From contig USKN01000033.1 of the NCBI GenBank assembly GCA_900555295.1, forward strand, positions 1-12,460: DNA of 12,460 nucleotides. Reading direction: 5' to 3'. Shown here in pieces: positions 1-6,894 of the stretch; position 1 is the stretch's first letter; every line of letters starts with the position of its first letter. Position numbers and translations under genes: made by a program. Origin of the DNA: an uncultured Eubacteriales bacterium (GTDB taxonomy: Bacteria > Bacillota > Clostridia > UMGS1810). The notes below the pieces were generated by a model. The model saw only the letters and a list, made by a program, of their open reading frames with translations, did no database searches and had not been told where the DNA came from.

Positions 1-330
1 ATATCGGGTGCAACGGTTACGGTGGAAACACCTGATATGGAGTCGGTGCTCGGCGCAAGAGTTACAAACAAGGACGGAAGAACGGCGCCCATACAAATAG
101 AGGCACCTAAAAAAACATTAAGCGAAAGCCCGCAAAACAGAGGTTCTAATCCGTTTGCATCGGTAAATATACGTATAAGTCACCCGGGGTATTATACATA
201 TTACATACAAGACGCGCAGATTTTTGACGGCGAAACAACAATTCAAAACGCGGAGCTTGTTCCGCTGCCACAAAATTCGGAATATAATATGCGTCTAAAC
301 GAGTACTTTGTTACTCCGCAGCCGCTTTAA
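1..330 (+). CDS. SleC propeptide-like domain protein (5' end outside window)
   Basis: The frame is open from base 1, so the start lies upstream; 109 residues are visible. They form a beta-rich, carboxypeptidase-regulatory-like module (ISGATVTV near the start, then a GRTAPIQIEAPKK segment, the pattern LSESPQNRGSNPFASVNI, and PGYYTYYIQDAQIFDGETT followed by LVPLPQN). As I recall the family, this resembles the N-terminal pro region of clostridial spore cortex-lytic enzyme SleC and the separate short proteins found beside SleC-like genes. No signal peptide or catalytic motif is visible. The stop TAA (328-330) is in the same reading frame as the next gene, which starts 15 bases later behind its own ribosome binding site. 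A role in keeping the SleC-like partner inactive or folded in the spore is inference. The family call is moderate confidence; the coding call is strong. Confidence 0.72.
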   Translation: MSGATVTVETPDMESVLGARVTNKDGRTAPIQIEAPKKTLSESPQNRGSNPFASVNIRISHPGYYTYYIQDAQIFDGETTIQNAELVPLPQNSEYNMRLNEYFVTPQPL

Positions 331-345
331 TGGGGGAGGGGTATT

Positions 346-1548
346 ATGGCGGTAAGTCCTATTATACCATATGTGCCGCAGTACATAACGGTGCATTTGG
401 GAGCACCGGATGCAAACGCGGCAAATGTAACGGTAACATTTCCCGATTACATAAAAAACGTTGCGTCAAGCGAAGTATATCCAACTTGGAGAGAAGATGC
501 AATTGTAGCAAATATACTTGCACAGATTTCTTTTGCGCTTAACCGTGTGTATACAGAGTTTTATACAAGCAGAGGATATGATTTTAATATAACGTCGTCA
601 ACGGCATACGACCAAAAATATATAGACGGAAGAAATATTTTTGAAAATATAGACCGAATTGTGGACCGTATTTTTACATCGTATATACGGCGTATAGGAA
701 ATATTGAACCGCTTGCGGCTAAATATTGCAACGGCACAACCGTAACGTGCAGGGGGCTGTCACAGTGGGGCAGTCAGGAGCTTGCGCAAAACGGGTATAC
801 GGCGTTTGAAATACTAAAGTATTATTACGGTAATAACATTGAAATTGTAAATAATGCGCCAATTTCGGAAATAAATTCACAGTATCCCGGAACGCCTTTG
901 CGGCTCGGCGACCGCGGAACAAGCGTTGCGGTACTTCAAACTCAATTAAATGATGTAAGTATAAATTATCCGTCAATTCCCACACTTACGGTTGACGGTA
1001 TTTTTGGCGAGTCAACTGAGAATGCGGTAAAGCAAATGCAATCGATATTTAATCTCGTTCCCGACGGCATTGTAGGCGAGGCAACGTGGAACAGGCTTTT
1101 GTATTTGTATGTGGGAATAAACAAACTTGCCGAGCTTGATTCGGAGGGCGATTTACTGCTCGGTACAAGTTTTGAGGCATCAGATTTGTTAAGAATAGGC
1201 GATCAAGGCGATAAAGTAAGAATACTTCAATATTTTTTGGGAGTATTAAGCCAATATTACGATACAATACCCTTTGTTGACTATGACGGAATATTCGGGG
1301 AAAAAACTCTTAATGCGGTAAATGCTTTTCAGCGTGAGTTTGGACTTCCGCAAACAGGCGTTGTGGGTCCGCAAACGTGGGAGGCTATGTATAATGCCGT
1401 TATGGGTATAGAAAACAACGATACCGTAAGACAGTACGATTCGCAAATACGAAATATTATTTTTGGCGACAAGAATTTTAATTCAGTTAATTTAAACTAC
1501 GGCAGTTCGGATTTTGATGAGAACGGGGGCGGTACAAGTGAAACCTAA
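346..1548 (+). CDS. SleC-like spore cortex-lytic protein (SpoIID-type domain plus two peptidoglycan-binding domains)
   Basis: A 400-residue protein. Residues 12-168 form a SpoIID/LytB-like module typical of SleC: IKNVASSEVYPTW carries E43, aligned with the catalytic Glu of SpoIID, and CRGLSQWGSQELAQNGY (135-151) matches the GMSQYGA block of SpoIID. Two PG_binding_1 repeats follow at about 185-253 and 281-350, each with the DGIFGExT...AV..(F/M)Q pattern and a GxVGxxTW ending. The C-terminal 45 residues are polar and low-complexity. By family, the protein would bind cortex peptidoglycan and cleave its glycan strands as a lytic transglycosylase during germination. The start ATG at 346 is chosen for the strong GGGGGAGGGG site at 332-341. 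There is no signal peptide, and the N-terminus (IIPYVPQYITVHLG) begins about where mature SleC is expected to begin. It lies downstream of the propeptide-like gene and overlaps the next gene. Activity is inferred, because the surrounding SpoIID motifs are diverged. Confidence 0.85.
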   Translation: MAVSPIIPYVPQYITVHLGAPDANAANVTVTFPDYIKNVASSEVYPTWREDAIVANILAQISFALNRVYTEFYTSRGYDFNITSSTAYDQKYIDGRNIFENIDRIVDRIFTSYIRRIGNIEPLAAKYCNGTTVTCRGLSQWGSQELAQNGYTAFEILKYYYGNNIEIVNNAPISEINSQYPGTPLRLGDRGTSVAVLQTQLNDVSINYPSIPTLTVDGIFGESTENAVKQMQSIFNLVPDGIVGEATWNRLLYLYVGINKLAELDSEGDLLLGTSFEASDLLRIGDQGDKVRILQYFLGVLSQYYDTIPFVDYDGIFGEKTLNAVNAFQREFGLPQTGVVGPQTWEAMYNAVMGIENNDTVRQYDSQIRNIIFGDKNFNSVNLNYGSSDFDENGGGTSET

Positions 1549-2086
1549 CAGTAACGATGTTGCAAGCACTCAAACTTTTCTGCGAAACATATCGAGATAC
1601 TATAAAGATATTTCAAGCGTTATACCCGACGGAATATTTGGGCGCCAAACCGAAAAATCCGTTAAAGAATTTCAACAGTATTTCGGGCTTCCCGTTACGG
1701 GTGTTGTAAATTTTGATACTTGGAACAAACTTGTTGAAACGGATAGGTTTGTTACGGAATATTTTGCCGGCGCAAATTGCGTTCTTGTATATCCCGAAAC
1801 GAACGAGGATATATACCCCGGTCAGCAAAGTGATTTTTTGTTTGTTGTTCAGGCAATGCTATATGCGCTGTCAAAGGTGTTTGCCAATATATTGGCTCCG
1901 CAAGTTACCGGTGTTCACGATACATCATCAGTATCGTCGGTTAAATCGGTTCAAAATATATCCGGACTTCCGTCAAGCGGCATAATTAACGTAGATTTTT
2001 TTAATGCGTTATCTACATTATACGAAACATATATTAGCCGTGACAGGGTTGAAAACGCAAAGGGGAACGGTAAAAAAAACGGATAA
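1538..2086 (+). CDS. small peptidoglycan-binding domain protein
   Basis: A 182-residue protein if started at GTG 1538, which has a GGGGGCGG site at 1525-1532 five bases upstream and overlaps the previous stop by 11 bases. TTG 1514 or ATG 1517 are in frame but lack a good site. Residues 6-66 are a clear PG_binding_1 repeat (SVIPDGIFGRQTEKSVKEFQ, then GVVNFDTWNKL). Residues about 98-162 look like a second, degenerate copy that keeps the helix pattern, the SVKSVQ segment and GLPSSGIINVDFFNAL but has lost the DGIFG loop. The tail is basic (GNGKKNG). No enzyme domain or signal peptide is seen. The layout suggests translational coupling to the SleC-like gene. A cortex or coat-binding accessory role is inference. 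A bidirectional terminator follows. Confidence 0.78.
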   Translation: MKPNSNDVASTQTFLRNISRYYKDISSVIPDGIFGRQTEKSVKEFQQYFGLPVTGVVNFDTWNKLVETDRFVTEYFAGANCVLVYPETNEDIYPGQQSDFLFVVQAMLYALSKVFANILAPQVTGVHDTSSVSSVKSVQNISGLPSSGIINVDFFNALSTLYETYISRDRVENAKGNGKKNG

Positions 2087-2089
2087 TGT

Positions 2090-2121
2090 AAGGCAAAAGT
2101 GAGTTAAACCCACATTGCCTA
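2090..2121 (+). repeat. diverged copy of the TA-GGCAA/TTGCC-TA palindromic repeat
   Basis: AGGCAA (2091-2096) and TTGCCT (2115-2120) are inverted ends around an 18-base core containing GTGAGTTAAACCCAC, which can itself fold (GTG/CAC). Compared base by base with the repeat at 4572-4601 it has the same total length (30) and 23 of 30 matches, including both ends. It begins four bases after the stop of the upstream gene and directly abuts the terminator stem. Confidence 0.6.
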
Positions 2122-2158
2122 TAAAACGGCAGTGCATTTTTTTGCACTGCCGTTTTAT
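2121..2158. terminator. bidirectional intrinsic terminator between convergent genes
   Basis: A perfect 16-bp stem, ATAAAACGGCAGTGCA (2121-2136) against 2143-2158, closes a six-T loop. A-rich and T-rich stem ends give a U-tract on either strand. It sits between the plus-strand peptidoglycan-binding gene (stop at 2086) and the minus-strand citrate synthase stop (2160-2162), so one element can end both transcripts. Confidence 0.9.
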
Positions 2159-2159
2159 A

Positions 2160-3509
2160 TTATCTGTTATCTATGGGTATATATTTTTTGGTTTTTTTGC
2201 ATATGCTTTTGTATGCGGGGCGTATTATTCTTCCGCCGGATATTACCTCTTCCATTCTGTGTGCGCACCAGCCAACTGTTCGTGCTATTGCAAACAGCGG
2301 TGTAAACATATCCTCTGGTATATTTAACATTCTGTATATAAAGCCCGAATAAAAATCAACATTTGCGCATATAGCTTTAGTATCGCCTTTTACTTCGGCA
2401 AAAATTTTGGGGGCAATACGCTCAATAGTATCGTATAGGTTAAACATTTCCTGCATATTGCGTTCTTTACTCAATACCCGTGCCTTTTCTTTTAAAAGTA
2501 CGGCGCGCGGGTCGGATGTTGTGTATACGGCGTGTCCCATACCGTATATAAGTCCCGAGCGGTCATATGCCTGTTTGTTTAATATTTTTATAAGATAATC
2601 GCGAACTTGCTTTTCGTTGGATATATCGTCAACATTTGCGCAAATATCGTCTATCATTCCCGTTACGGCAATATTTGCACCGCCGTGTTTGGGACCTTTG
2701 AGCGAACATATGGCACCTCCTATTGCCGAGTATGTGTCGGTGCCTGTAGACGAAAGCACGCGGCAGGTAAAGGTTGAGTTGTTGCCGCCGCCGTGTTCGG
2801 CGTGAATCATAAGCGCCAGGTCAAGTATTTCGGCATCGAGAGGCGTAAACTCTTTGCGTGAGCTCAACATTCTCAAAAGATTTTCGGCTGTTGAAAGCTC
2901 TGCTTTTGGCTGATGAAGTATAAGCGATTTTTTGTCGAAGTGATGTTTTTTTGCGCTGTATCCGTATACCGCAATCATAGGCATACGCGCAAGCAATATA
3001 AGCGATTGGCGCATAATGTTTTCAATATCGGTTGCATCGGGATTTTCGTCGTACGAATATAAGGTTAAAACACTTCTTGCCATTTTGTTCATTATATTGC
3101 GGCTGGGTGCTTTAAGTATCATATCTTCAACAAAATATTCGGGCAGGTATCGGTTTTCTGCCAAAAATTCGCAGAAAGTTTCAAGCTGGCCGCGAGTGGG
3201 CAGTGCCCCAAACATTAAAAGATATGCTGTTTCTTCAAATCCAAATCTTTTATTTATTCCGGGATTTTTTGCTAAATCGTTTATATAGTAACCGCGGTAC
3301 GAAAGTTCACCCGGTATGGCGATTTTTTCGTCTTCGCTCATTATATATCCGTGAACTTCGCAAATTCCGGTAAGGCCCGCCAAAACACCCGTACCGTCCT
3401 GGTTTCTCAAACCGCGCTTTAAATTAGGCGAACTGTATGTATTGACGGGGATATTATAGTATGAATACGCTTGTTTTGTAAGCTGATTTATTACATTTGC
3501 CGTGTCCAT
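2160..3509 (-). CDS. citrate synthase
   Basis: A 449-residue protein of the citrate/2-methylcitrate synthase family, condensing oxaloacetate with acetyl-CoA in the cytoplasm. Active-site motifs are present in order: MIHAEHGGGNNSTF (H236), GPKHGGAN (H275), GMGHAVYTTSDPR (H326) and NVDFYSG (D385), followed by WCAHRMEE. The GMGHAVY form replaces the Arg of the better-known GFGHRVYK pattern; I recall this form from clostridial homologs. The length is near the 450 residues usual for the clostridial type and longer than the roughly 370-430 residues of other types. The start at 3509 is set by AAAGGAGGATT (3516-3526) seven bases upstream. It is monocistronic, with its own promoter (3541-3569) and the shared terminator at 2121-2158. 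No other citrate-cycle gene is visible, so the role (biosynthetic glutamate supply or other) cannot be judged. 2-Methylcitrate synthase activity is not excluded. Confidence 0.95.
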   Translation of the reverse strand: MDTANVINQLTKQAYSYYNIPVNTYSSPNLKRGLRNQDGTGVLAGLTGICEVHGYIMSEDEKIAIPGELSYRGYYINDLAKNPGINKRFGFEETAYLLMFGALPTRGQLETFCEFLAENRYLPEYFVEDMILKAPSRNIMNKMARSVLTLYSYDENPDATDIENIMRQSLILLARMPMIAVYGYSAKKHHFDKKSLILHQPKAELSTAENLLRMLSSRKEFTPLDAEILDLALMIHAEHGGGNNSTFTCRVLSSTGTDTYSAIGGAICSLKGPKHGGANIAVTGMIDDICANVDDISNEKQVRDYLIKILNKQAYDRSGLIYGMGHAVYTTSDPRAVLLKEKARVLSKERNMQEMFNLYDTIERIAPKIFAEVKGDTKAICANVDFYSGFIYRMLNIPEDMFTPLFAIARTVGWCAHRMEEVISGGRIIRPAYKSICKKTKKYIPIDNR

Positions 3510-3540
3510 AATATTAATCCTCCTTTGTAAAATAATATCA

Positions 3541-3569
3541 ATTATACCACAAAGCTGTGTTTAAATCAA
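3541..3569 (-). promoter_or_regulatory. sigma-A type promoter of citrate synthase
   Basis: On the minus strand there is TTGATT (3564-3569), a 17-base spacer, and TATAAT (3541-3546) preceded by TGG, an extended -10. The start would fall near 3534, about 25 bases before the start codon and just upstream of the ribosome binding site. Confidence 0.85.
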
Positions 3570-3631
3570 GTTTTTAGCTCAAAAATCAAAAAAACTGTAA
3601 TTATGTTATAAAAAGGGGATATTTAATATAA

Positions 3632-4543
3632 ATGAAAATGTATATTTATTGTGTTTTGTTTTTAATATTTTCTCTTGTTGCGGTTCCCATACTAACCGTG
3701 CACTTTAATATAAAAGATAAAAACACTGATGATAACACGGTTACATTATATGTTAAAGACAGCGGCAAAACAGTAAAAATATATGTTGAAAAATATATAG
3801 AGGGTGTGGTTGCCGCCGAAATGCCGGCGGAGTTTAATTTGGAGGCATTAAAGGCACAAGCGGTTGCGGCGCGCACGTATATGTATCAAAAAAAGGACAC
3901 ATCATCACATTTAAACGGCGCGGATGTATGTTCGGACTTTGCACACTGTCAGGCATACAAGCTCGATGAAACGCTTAAAAAGCAATGGGGTGCAAATTAT
4001 AAAAAATATAAATCAAAAATAAGCGACGCGGTAAACTCCACCAAAGGTTTAATAATGGAGTATAACGGCAAACCTATAAGTGCGGTTTTTCATTCAACAA
4101 GCAGCGGTAAAACGCAAAATGCCGAAGATGTATGGGGTAATAAAGTGCCGTATCTTAAAAGCGTGGTAAGCGACGGCGACGATTTAAGCCCAAAATACAA
4201 ATCAACCGTAGTATTGAGCAAAGACGAAGTAAAACAAAAACTAAATATTACCGACGATGGTTTCAGTATTTCGGATATTGTATATTCCGACGGAGAAAGC
4301 GTAAGCGAAATAAAAATATGCGGCAAAAAATTCAGCGGTACGCAAATACGCACGGCGCTTGGGCTTAATTCGGCCTGCTTTGATATTGACGCGGTTGACG
4401 GCAATGTAAAATTTACCGTTCGCGGTTACGGACACGGTGTGGGTATGAGCCAATATGGTGCAAATTATATGGCGTCACAGGGGAAAAATTACAAAGAAAT
4501 TTTAAAAAAGTATTACAGCGGCATAAAAATAAAAAAGCGGTAG
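3632..4543 (+). CDS. spoIID: stage II sporulation protein D (SpoIID family lytic transglycosylase)
   Basis: A 303-residue protein with an N-terminal membrane anchor (about residues 3-24, hydrophobic) and a SpoIID domain outside the membrane. E63 in GVVAAEMPAEF is the family's catalytic Glu. C100, H105 and C106 (DVCSDFAHCQAY), perhaps with H93, match the zinc site described for SpoIID. HSTSSG (154-159) and VRGYGHGVGMSQYGA (263-277) are the other signature blocks. In sporulation SpoIID works with SpoIIM and SpoIIP to cleave glycan strands during engulfment. Neither partner is in the window. The length is somewhat shorter than B. subtilis SpoIID (about 340). The ribosome site AAAAGGGG (3611-3618) lies 13 bases upstream, rather long. 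I see no convincing sigma-A or sigma-E promoter in 3570-3620. The TAG stop is the first three bases of a repeat unit. A paralogous SpoIID-domain protein of unknown role is the main alternative. Confidence 0.86.
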   Translation: MKMYIYCVLFLIFSLVAVPILTVHFNIKDKNTDDNTVTLYVKDSGKTVKIYVEKYIEGVVAAEMPAEFNLEALKAQAVAARTYMYQKKDTSSHLNGADVCSDFAHCQAYKLDETLKKQWGANYKKYKSKISDAVNSTKGLIMEYNGKPISAVFHSTSSGKTQNAEDVWGNKVPYLKSVVSDGDDLSPKYKSTVVLSKDEVKQKLNITDDGFSISDIVYSDGESVSEIKICGKKFSGTQIRTALGLNSACFDIDAVDGNVKFTVRGYGHGVGMSQYGANYMASQGKNYKEILKKYYSGIKIKKR

Positions 4544-4572
4544 GCAAACGAGACTCGAATACGCATTGCCTA
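4541..4572 (+). repeat. palindromic repeat unit 1 of a tandem pair
   Basis: The unit has ends TAGGCAA and TTGCCTA around a core containing ACGAGACTCGAATACGCA. It differs from unit 2 by one base (T for C at 4560). Its first three bases are the stop codon of spoIID. It shares its terminal TA (4571-4572) with unit 2. Confidence 0.9.
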
Positions 4573-4602
4573 GGCAAACGAGACTCGAACACGCATTGCC
4601 TA
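4571..4602 (+). repeat. palindromic repeat unit 2 of the tandem pair
   Basis: It has the same 32-base structure as unit 1. The reverse complement of this unit occurs at 10443-10474 with all 32 bases identical. It is followed by a partial echo, TAAGGCAATAA, at 4601-4611. The two units can fold separately or as a larger structure downstream of spoIID. No T-run follows, so it is not a classical terminator. Confidence 0.92.
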
Positions 4603-4679
4603 AGGCAATAATATTTAAAACAAAAAATTTTATAAACCTTTTATAAAATTAATATAAGCCGAAAATATACTCCCAACTC

Positions 4680-4708
4680 TTGACAAACATTAAAAAAAGA
4701 TATACAAT
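4680..4708 (+). promoter_or_regulatory. sigma-A promoter of the mrp operon
   Basis: TTGACA (4680-4685), 17-base spacer, TACAAT (4703-4708). The expected start near 4715 leaves a leader of about 55 bases before the mrp ATG. It is the only good promoter upstream of the four-gene run 4771-7290. Confidence 0.85.
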
Positions 4709-4721
4709 TTTAATAACACAA

Positions 4722-4746
4722 AACATATATGGGAATAATATATGTT
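4722..4746 (+). other. dyad in the leader of the mrp transcript
   Basis: AACATATAT (4722-4730) and ATATATGTT (4738-4746) are a perfect 9-bp inverted repeat around GGGAATA. It lies between the predicted transcription start and the ribosome binding site (4755-4761). It could be an operator or a weak RNA hairpin. It is AT-only apart from one pair, so chance is possible. Confidence 0.4.
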
Positions 4747-4770
4747 AATTTTATAAGGAGAGATAAAAAG

Positions 4771-5601
4771 ATGAGTGAACAATGTACACACGATTGCTCA
4801 AGCTGCGGCGAGGACTGTGCTTCACGCACAAAAGAAAGTCTTATTGAAAAGCCGAACGATTTGAGCAGTATTAATAAAGTTATAGCCGTTGTAAGCGGCA
4901 AAGGCGGAGTGGGAAAGTCAACCGTTACATCGGCAATGAGCGTGCTTATGAGCCGAAAGGGATACCGTACGGCAGTTCTTGACGCAGATATTACGGGGCC
5001 GTCAATACCAAAAGCATTCGGTATTACCGAAAAAGCGCGCGGTAACGAATACGGTATTTTTCCCGCAATAACCGATACGGGCATACAGGCAATGAGTATT
5101 AATTTGCTTCTTGAAAACGATACCGACCCCGTAGTATGGAGAGGTCCCGTTATTTCGGGTACTGTTAAGCAGTTTTGGACGGACGTTATATGGGATAATG
5201 TAGACTATATGTTTATAGATATGCCACCCGGAACAGGTGACGTTGCGCTTACCGTATTTCAGTCTGTTCCCGTTGACGGAATTATAATTGTTACAAGTCC
5301 GCAGCAGCTTGTTGAAATGATTGTTGAAAAGGCTGTTAAAATGGCGCAAATGATGAATATTCCCATACTTGGAATAGTAGAGAATATGTCGTATTTTGAA
5401 TGTCCCAACTGCAATAAAAAACACAGTATTTTCGGAGAAAGCCATATAGACGATATTGCAAAAAGACTTAATATTGACACGGTTTCCAAACTTCCCGTAA
5501 ATGCTGATATTGCAACGCTCTCCGACAGCGGACTTATAGAACACATAACCTGTACCGAACTTGATAATATGGCGGATAAAATTGAAAAATTAAGCAAATA
5601 A
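4771..5601 (+). CDS. Mrp/NBP35 family Fe-S cluster carrier ATPase
   Basis: A 276-residue P-loop protein of the Mrp/NBP35/ApbC group, which bind Fe-S clusters and deliver them to apoproteins in the cytoplasm. The deviant Walker A VSGKGGVGKST is at residues 41-51, the DADITGPSIPKAFG segment at 71-84, and FIDMPPGTGD (Walker B region) at 148-157. A CPNC pair (C211, C214) is the cluster-binding motif of the family's C-terminal region. The N-terminus has four cysteines, C5, C9, C12 and C16 (C-x3-C-x2-C-x3-C), as in NBP35-like proteins. ATG 4771 is chosen for the AAGGAGA site at 4755-4761; an in-frame ATG 14 codons earlier has no such site and would add a non-conserved stretch. It is the first gene of the operon, with the HAD phosphatase 12 bases downstream. 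Confidence 0.93.
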   Translation: MSEQCTHDCSSCGEDCASRTKESLIEKPNDLSSINKVIAVVSGKGGVGKSTVTSAMSVLMSRKGYRTAVLDADITGPSIPKAFGITEKARGNEYGIFPAITDTGIQAMSINLLLENDTDPVVWRGPVISGTVKQFWTDVIWDNVDYMFIDMPPGTGDVALTVFQSVPVDGIIIVTSPQQLVEMIVEKAVKMAQMMNIPILGIVENMSYFECPNCNKKHSIFGESHIDDIAKRLNIDTVSKLPVNADIATLSDSGLIEHITCTELDNMADKIEKLSK

Positions 5602-5613
5602 GGACAGATAAAA

Positions 5614-6396
5614 ATGAAAAACGGAAGTATTTTTGACGGATATTTGATTTGTACAGATATAGATCATACTTTGGTAGATGATTTTGGGAATATAAGCAAA
5701 GAAAATGCGCAGGCAATTAAATATTTTCAGCAAAACGGCGGTCTTTTTACCGTATCGACGGGGCGCGTATATACACATTTGGACAACTTTACCGACTCGT
5801 TTAAGGTAAATACTTATGTAATACAAATTAACGGGACGTCAATATTTGATACGGTTAATAAAAAGTCGGTTTTTTCGTGCCCTATGGATATTAAAACAAT
5901 AAATACCGTGAGCTGTGCGCTTTTAAAAAAATTTTCAAACAATTTAATTCTTTCACGCGCATGCACCGAACATAAAATGTTTGGGTATAATGAACGCATA
6001 GAAAATTTAAACGAAGATGTTTTTAAAGCGGTATTTGTGTTTGACAACGAAAAAAACTGCCTTAAAGCCGAAAAATATATTGAAGATAATTTTTCGGATA
6101 TTTGTGCGTTTAACAGAAGCTGGCGCGAGGGGCTTGAGATAATAAACCCCAACAGCGGTAAGGGCGTTTGCGTTAAAAAACTTAAACAGCTTTTGGGTGA
6201 CAAGGCTCGCTGTGCCGTGTGCGTAGGTGATTTTGAAAACGATATTACAATGCTTAAAGAAGCGGATATCGGGTATGCGGTATCAAATGCTATAGACACG
6301 GTTAAAAATGTTGCCGATAAAATTACCGTTTCAAATAATGAAAGTGCAATTGCGGATGTAATACACGATTTAAAAAAAACAATAATCAAGGAATGA
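5614..6396 (+). CDS. Cof-type HAD-superfamily phosphatase
   Basis: A 260-residue cytoplasmic protein of the Cof/HAD-IIB type. Motif I is CTDIDHTLVDD (nucleophile D15, acid D17; His replaces the usual Gly of DxDGT). Motif II is STGR (S48), motif III includes K184 in NSGKGVCVKKL, and motif IV is VGDFENDITML (D206, D210). The middle (about 85-180) is the cap domain. Such enzymes remove phosphate from sugar phosphates, nucleotides or cofactors; the sequence does not reveal the substrate. AAGGA at 5600-5604 overlaps the mrp stop, and spacing to mrp is 12 bases. The next gene starts five bases after this stop. Confidence 0.9.
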   Translation: MKNGSIFDGYLICTDIDHTLVDDFGNISKENAQAIKYFQQNGGLFTVSTGRVYTHLDNFTDSFKVNTYVIQINGTSIFDTVNKKSVFSCPMDIKTINTVSCALLKKFSNNLILSRACTEHKMFGYNERIENLNEDVFKAVFVFDNEKNCLKAEKYIEDNFSDICAFNRSWREGLEIINPNSGKGVCVKKLKQLLGDKARCAVCVGDFENDITMLKEADIGYAVSNAIDTVKNVADKITVSNNESAIADVIHDLKKTIIKE

Positions 6397-6401
6397 TACA
6401 A

Positions 6402-6890
6402 ATGTCAAAACAAGTTAAAACAAATGCAATGAGAATGCTTGACAAAGCAAAAATTGAATACACACCGATATTCTATACTGTTGACGATAACGATCTTTCT
6501 GGGGTGACAATAGCGCATAAAGCGGGTTTGCCGTGCGATATGGTTTTTAAAACATTGGTTGCAAAGGGCGACAAAACGGGCCCCATTGTTATGTGTATAC
6601 CCGTTGATAAGGAGATTGACCTAAAAAAGGCGGCAAAGGAAACGGGCAATAAAAGTATTGAAATGATACACGTAAAAGACCTTTTATCTCTTACGGGATA
6701 TATTAGAGGCGGCTGTTCGCCTATAGGTATGAAAAAGAAATTTGCAACCTTTTTTAACGACAGTGTTATGCAGCACGAAAAAATAACAATAAGCGCCGGA
6801 ATAAAAGGCTGTCAGCTGCTTGTAAACGCAAATGAGCTTACAAAATTTGTTGACGCCAAAATATGCGGTATTATTCAGACGGGAGTGTAA
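6402..6890 (+). CDS. ybaK: YbaK/EbsC-type aminoacyl-tRNA deacylase (Cys-tRNA(Pro) editing type)
   Basis: A 162-residue single-domain YbaK protein. This family hydrolyses Cys-tRNA(Pro) formed by mischarging. The expected features are present: the N-terminal helix TNAMRMLDKAKIEY, VFKTLV with K50 (the essential Lys position of the family), VPV-like CIPVDKEID, and GYIRGGCSPIGMKKK (99-113). ATG 6402 is preferred because AAGGA (6388-6392) is nine bases upstream; the ATG at 6393 sits directly against that site and overlaps the HAD stop. It lies in the middle of the operon, with four bases between its stop and the next start. ProX or ProXp-ala-type specificity cannot be excluded from sequence alone. 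Confidence 0.93.
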   Translation: MSKQVKTNAMRMLDKAKIEYTPIFYTVDDNDLSGVTIAHKAGLPCDMVFKTLVAKGDKTGPIVMCIPVDKEIDLKKAAKETGNKSIEMIHVKDLLSLTGYIRGGCSPIGMKKKFATFFNDSVMQHEKITISAGIKGCQLLVNANELTKFVDAKICGIIQTGV

Positions 6891-6894
6891 TTGT

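Noticed and set aside
330..542. Plus-strand frame starting at the ATG in the TAATGG junction
   Set aside because: It overlaps the SleC-like gene out of frame, and its product (Lys/Arg/Cys-rich) shows no family features.
3570..3631. Promoter for spoIID, including TATAAA near 3607
   Set aside because: A start from that -10 would fall at the ribosome site, no -35 matches, and I cannot fit a sigma-E consensus. It is left unannotated.
4541..4611. Tandem 30-base repeats as a small CRISPR array
   Set aside because: The units abut with no spacers, are strongly palindromic to their ends, and another copy lies 5.9 kb away in inverted orientation. No cas genes are present.
4628..4647. Direct repeat TTTTATAAA, CC, TTTTATAAA upstream of the mrp promoter
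   Set aside because: It lies in a very AT-rich intergenic stretch where such short repeats arise easily. I see no link to a regulator.
4603..4770. Riboswitch or structured leader before mrp
   Set aside because: Beyond the 9-bp AT dyad there is no conserved aptamer motif or terminator/antiterminator pair.
5002..5544. Long minus-strand open frame opposite mrp
   Set aside because: It lies wholly against a gene with clear family motifs, has no ribosome site, and its composition matches a shadow frame. The same applies to minus-strand frames at 5814-6401, 6684-7250 and 11680-12297.
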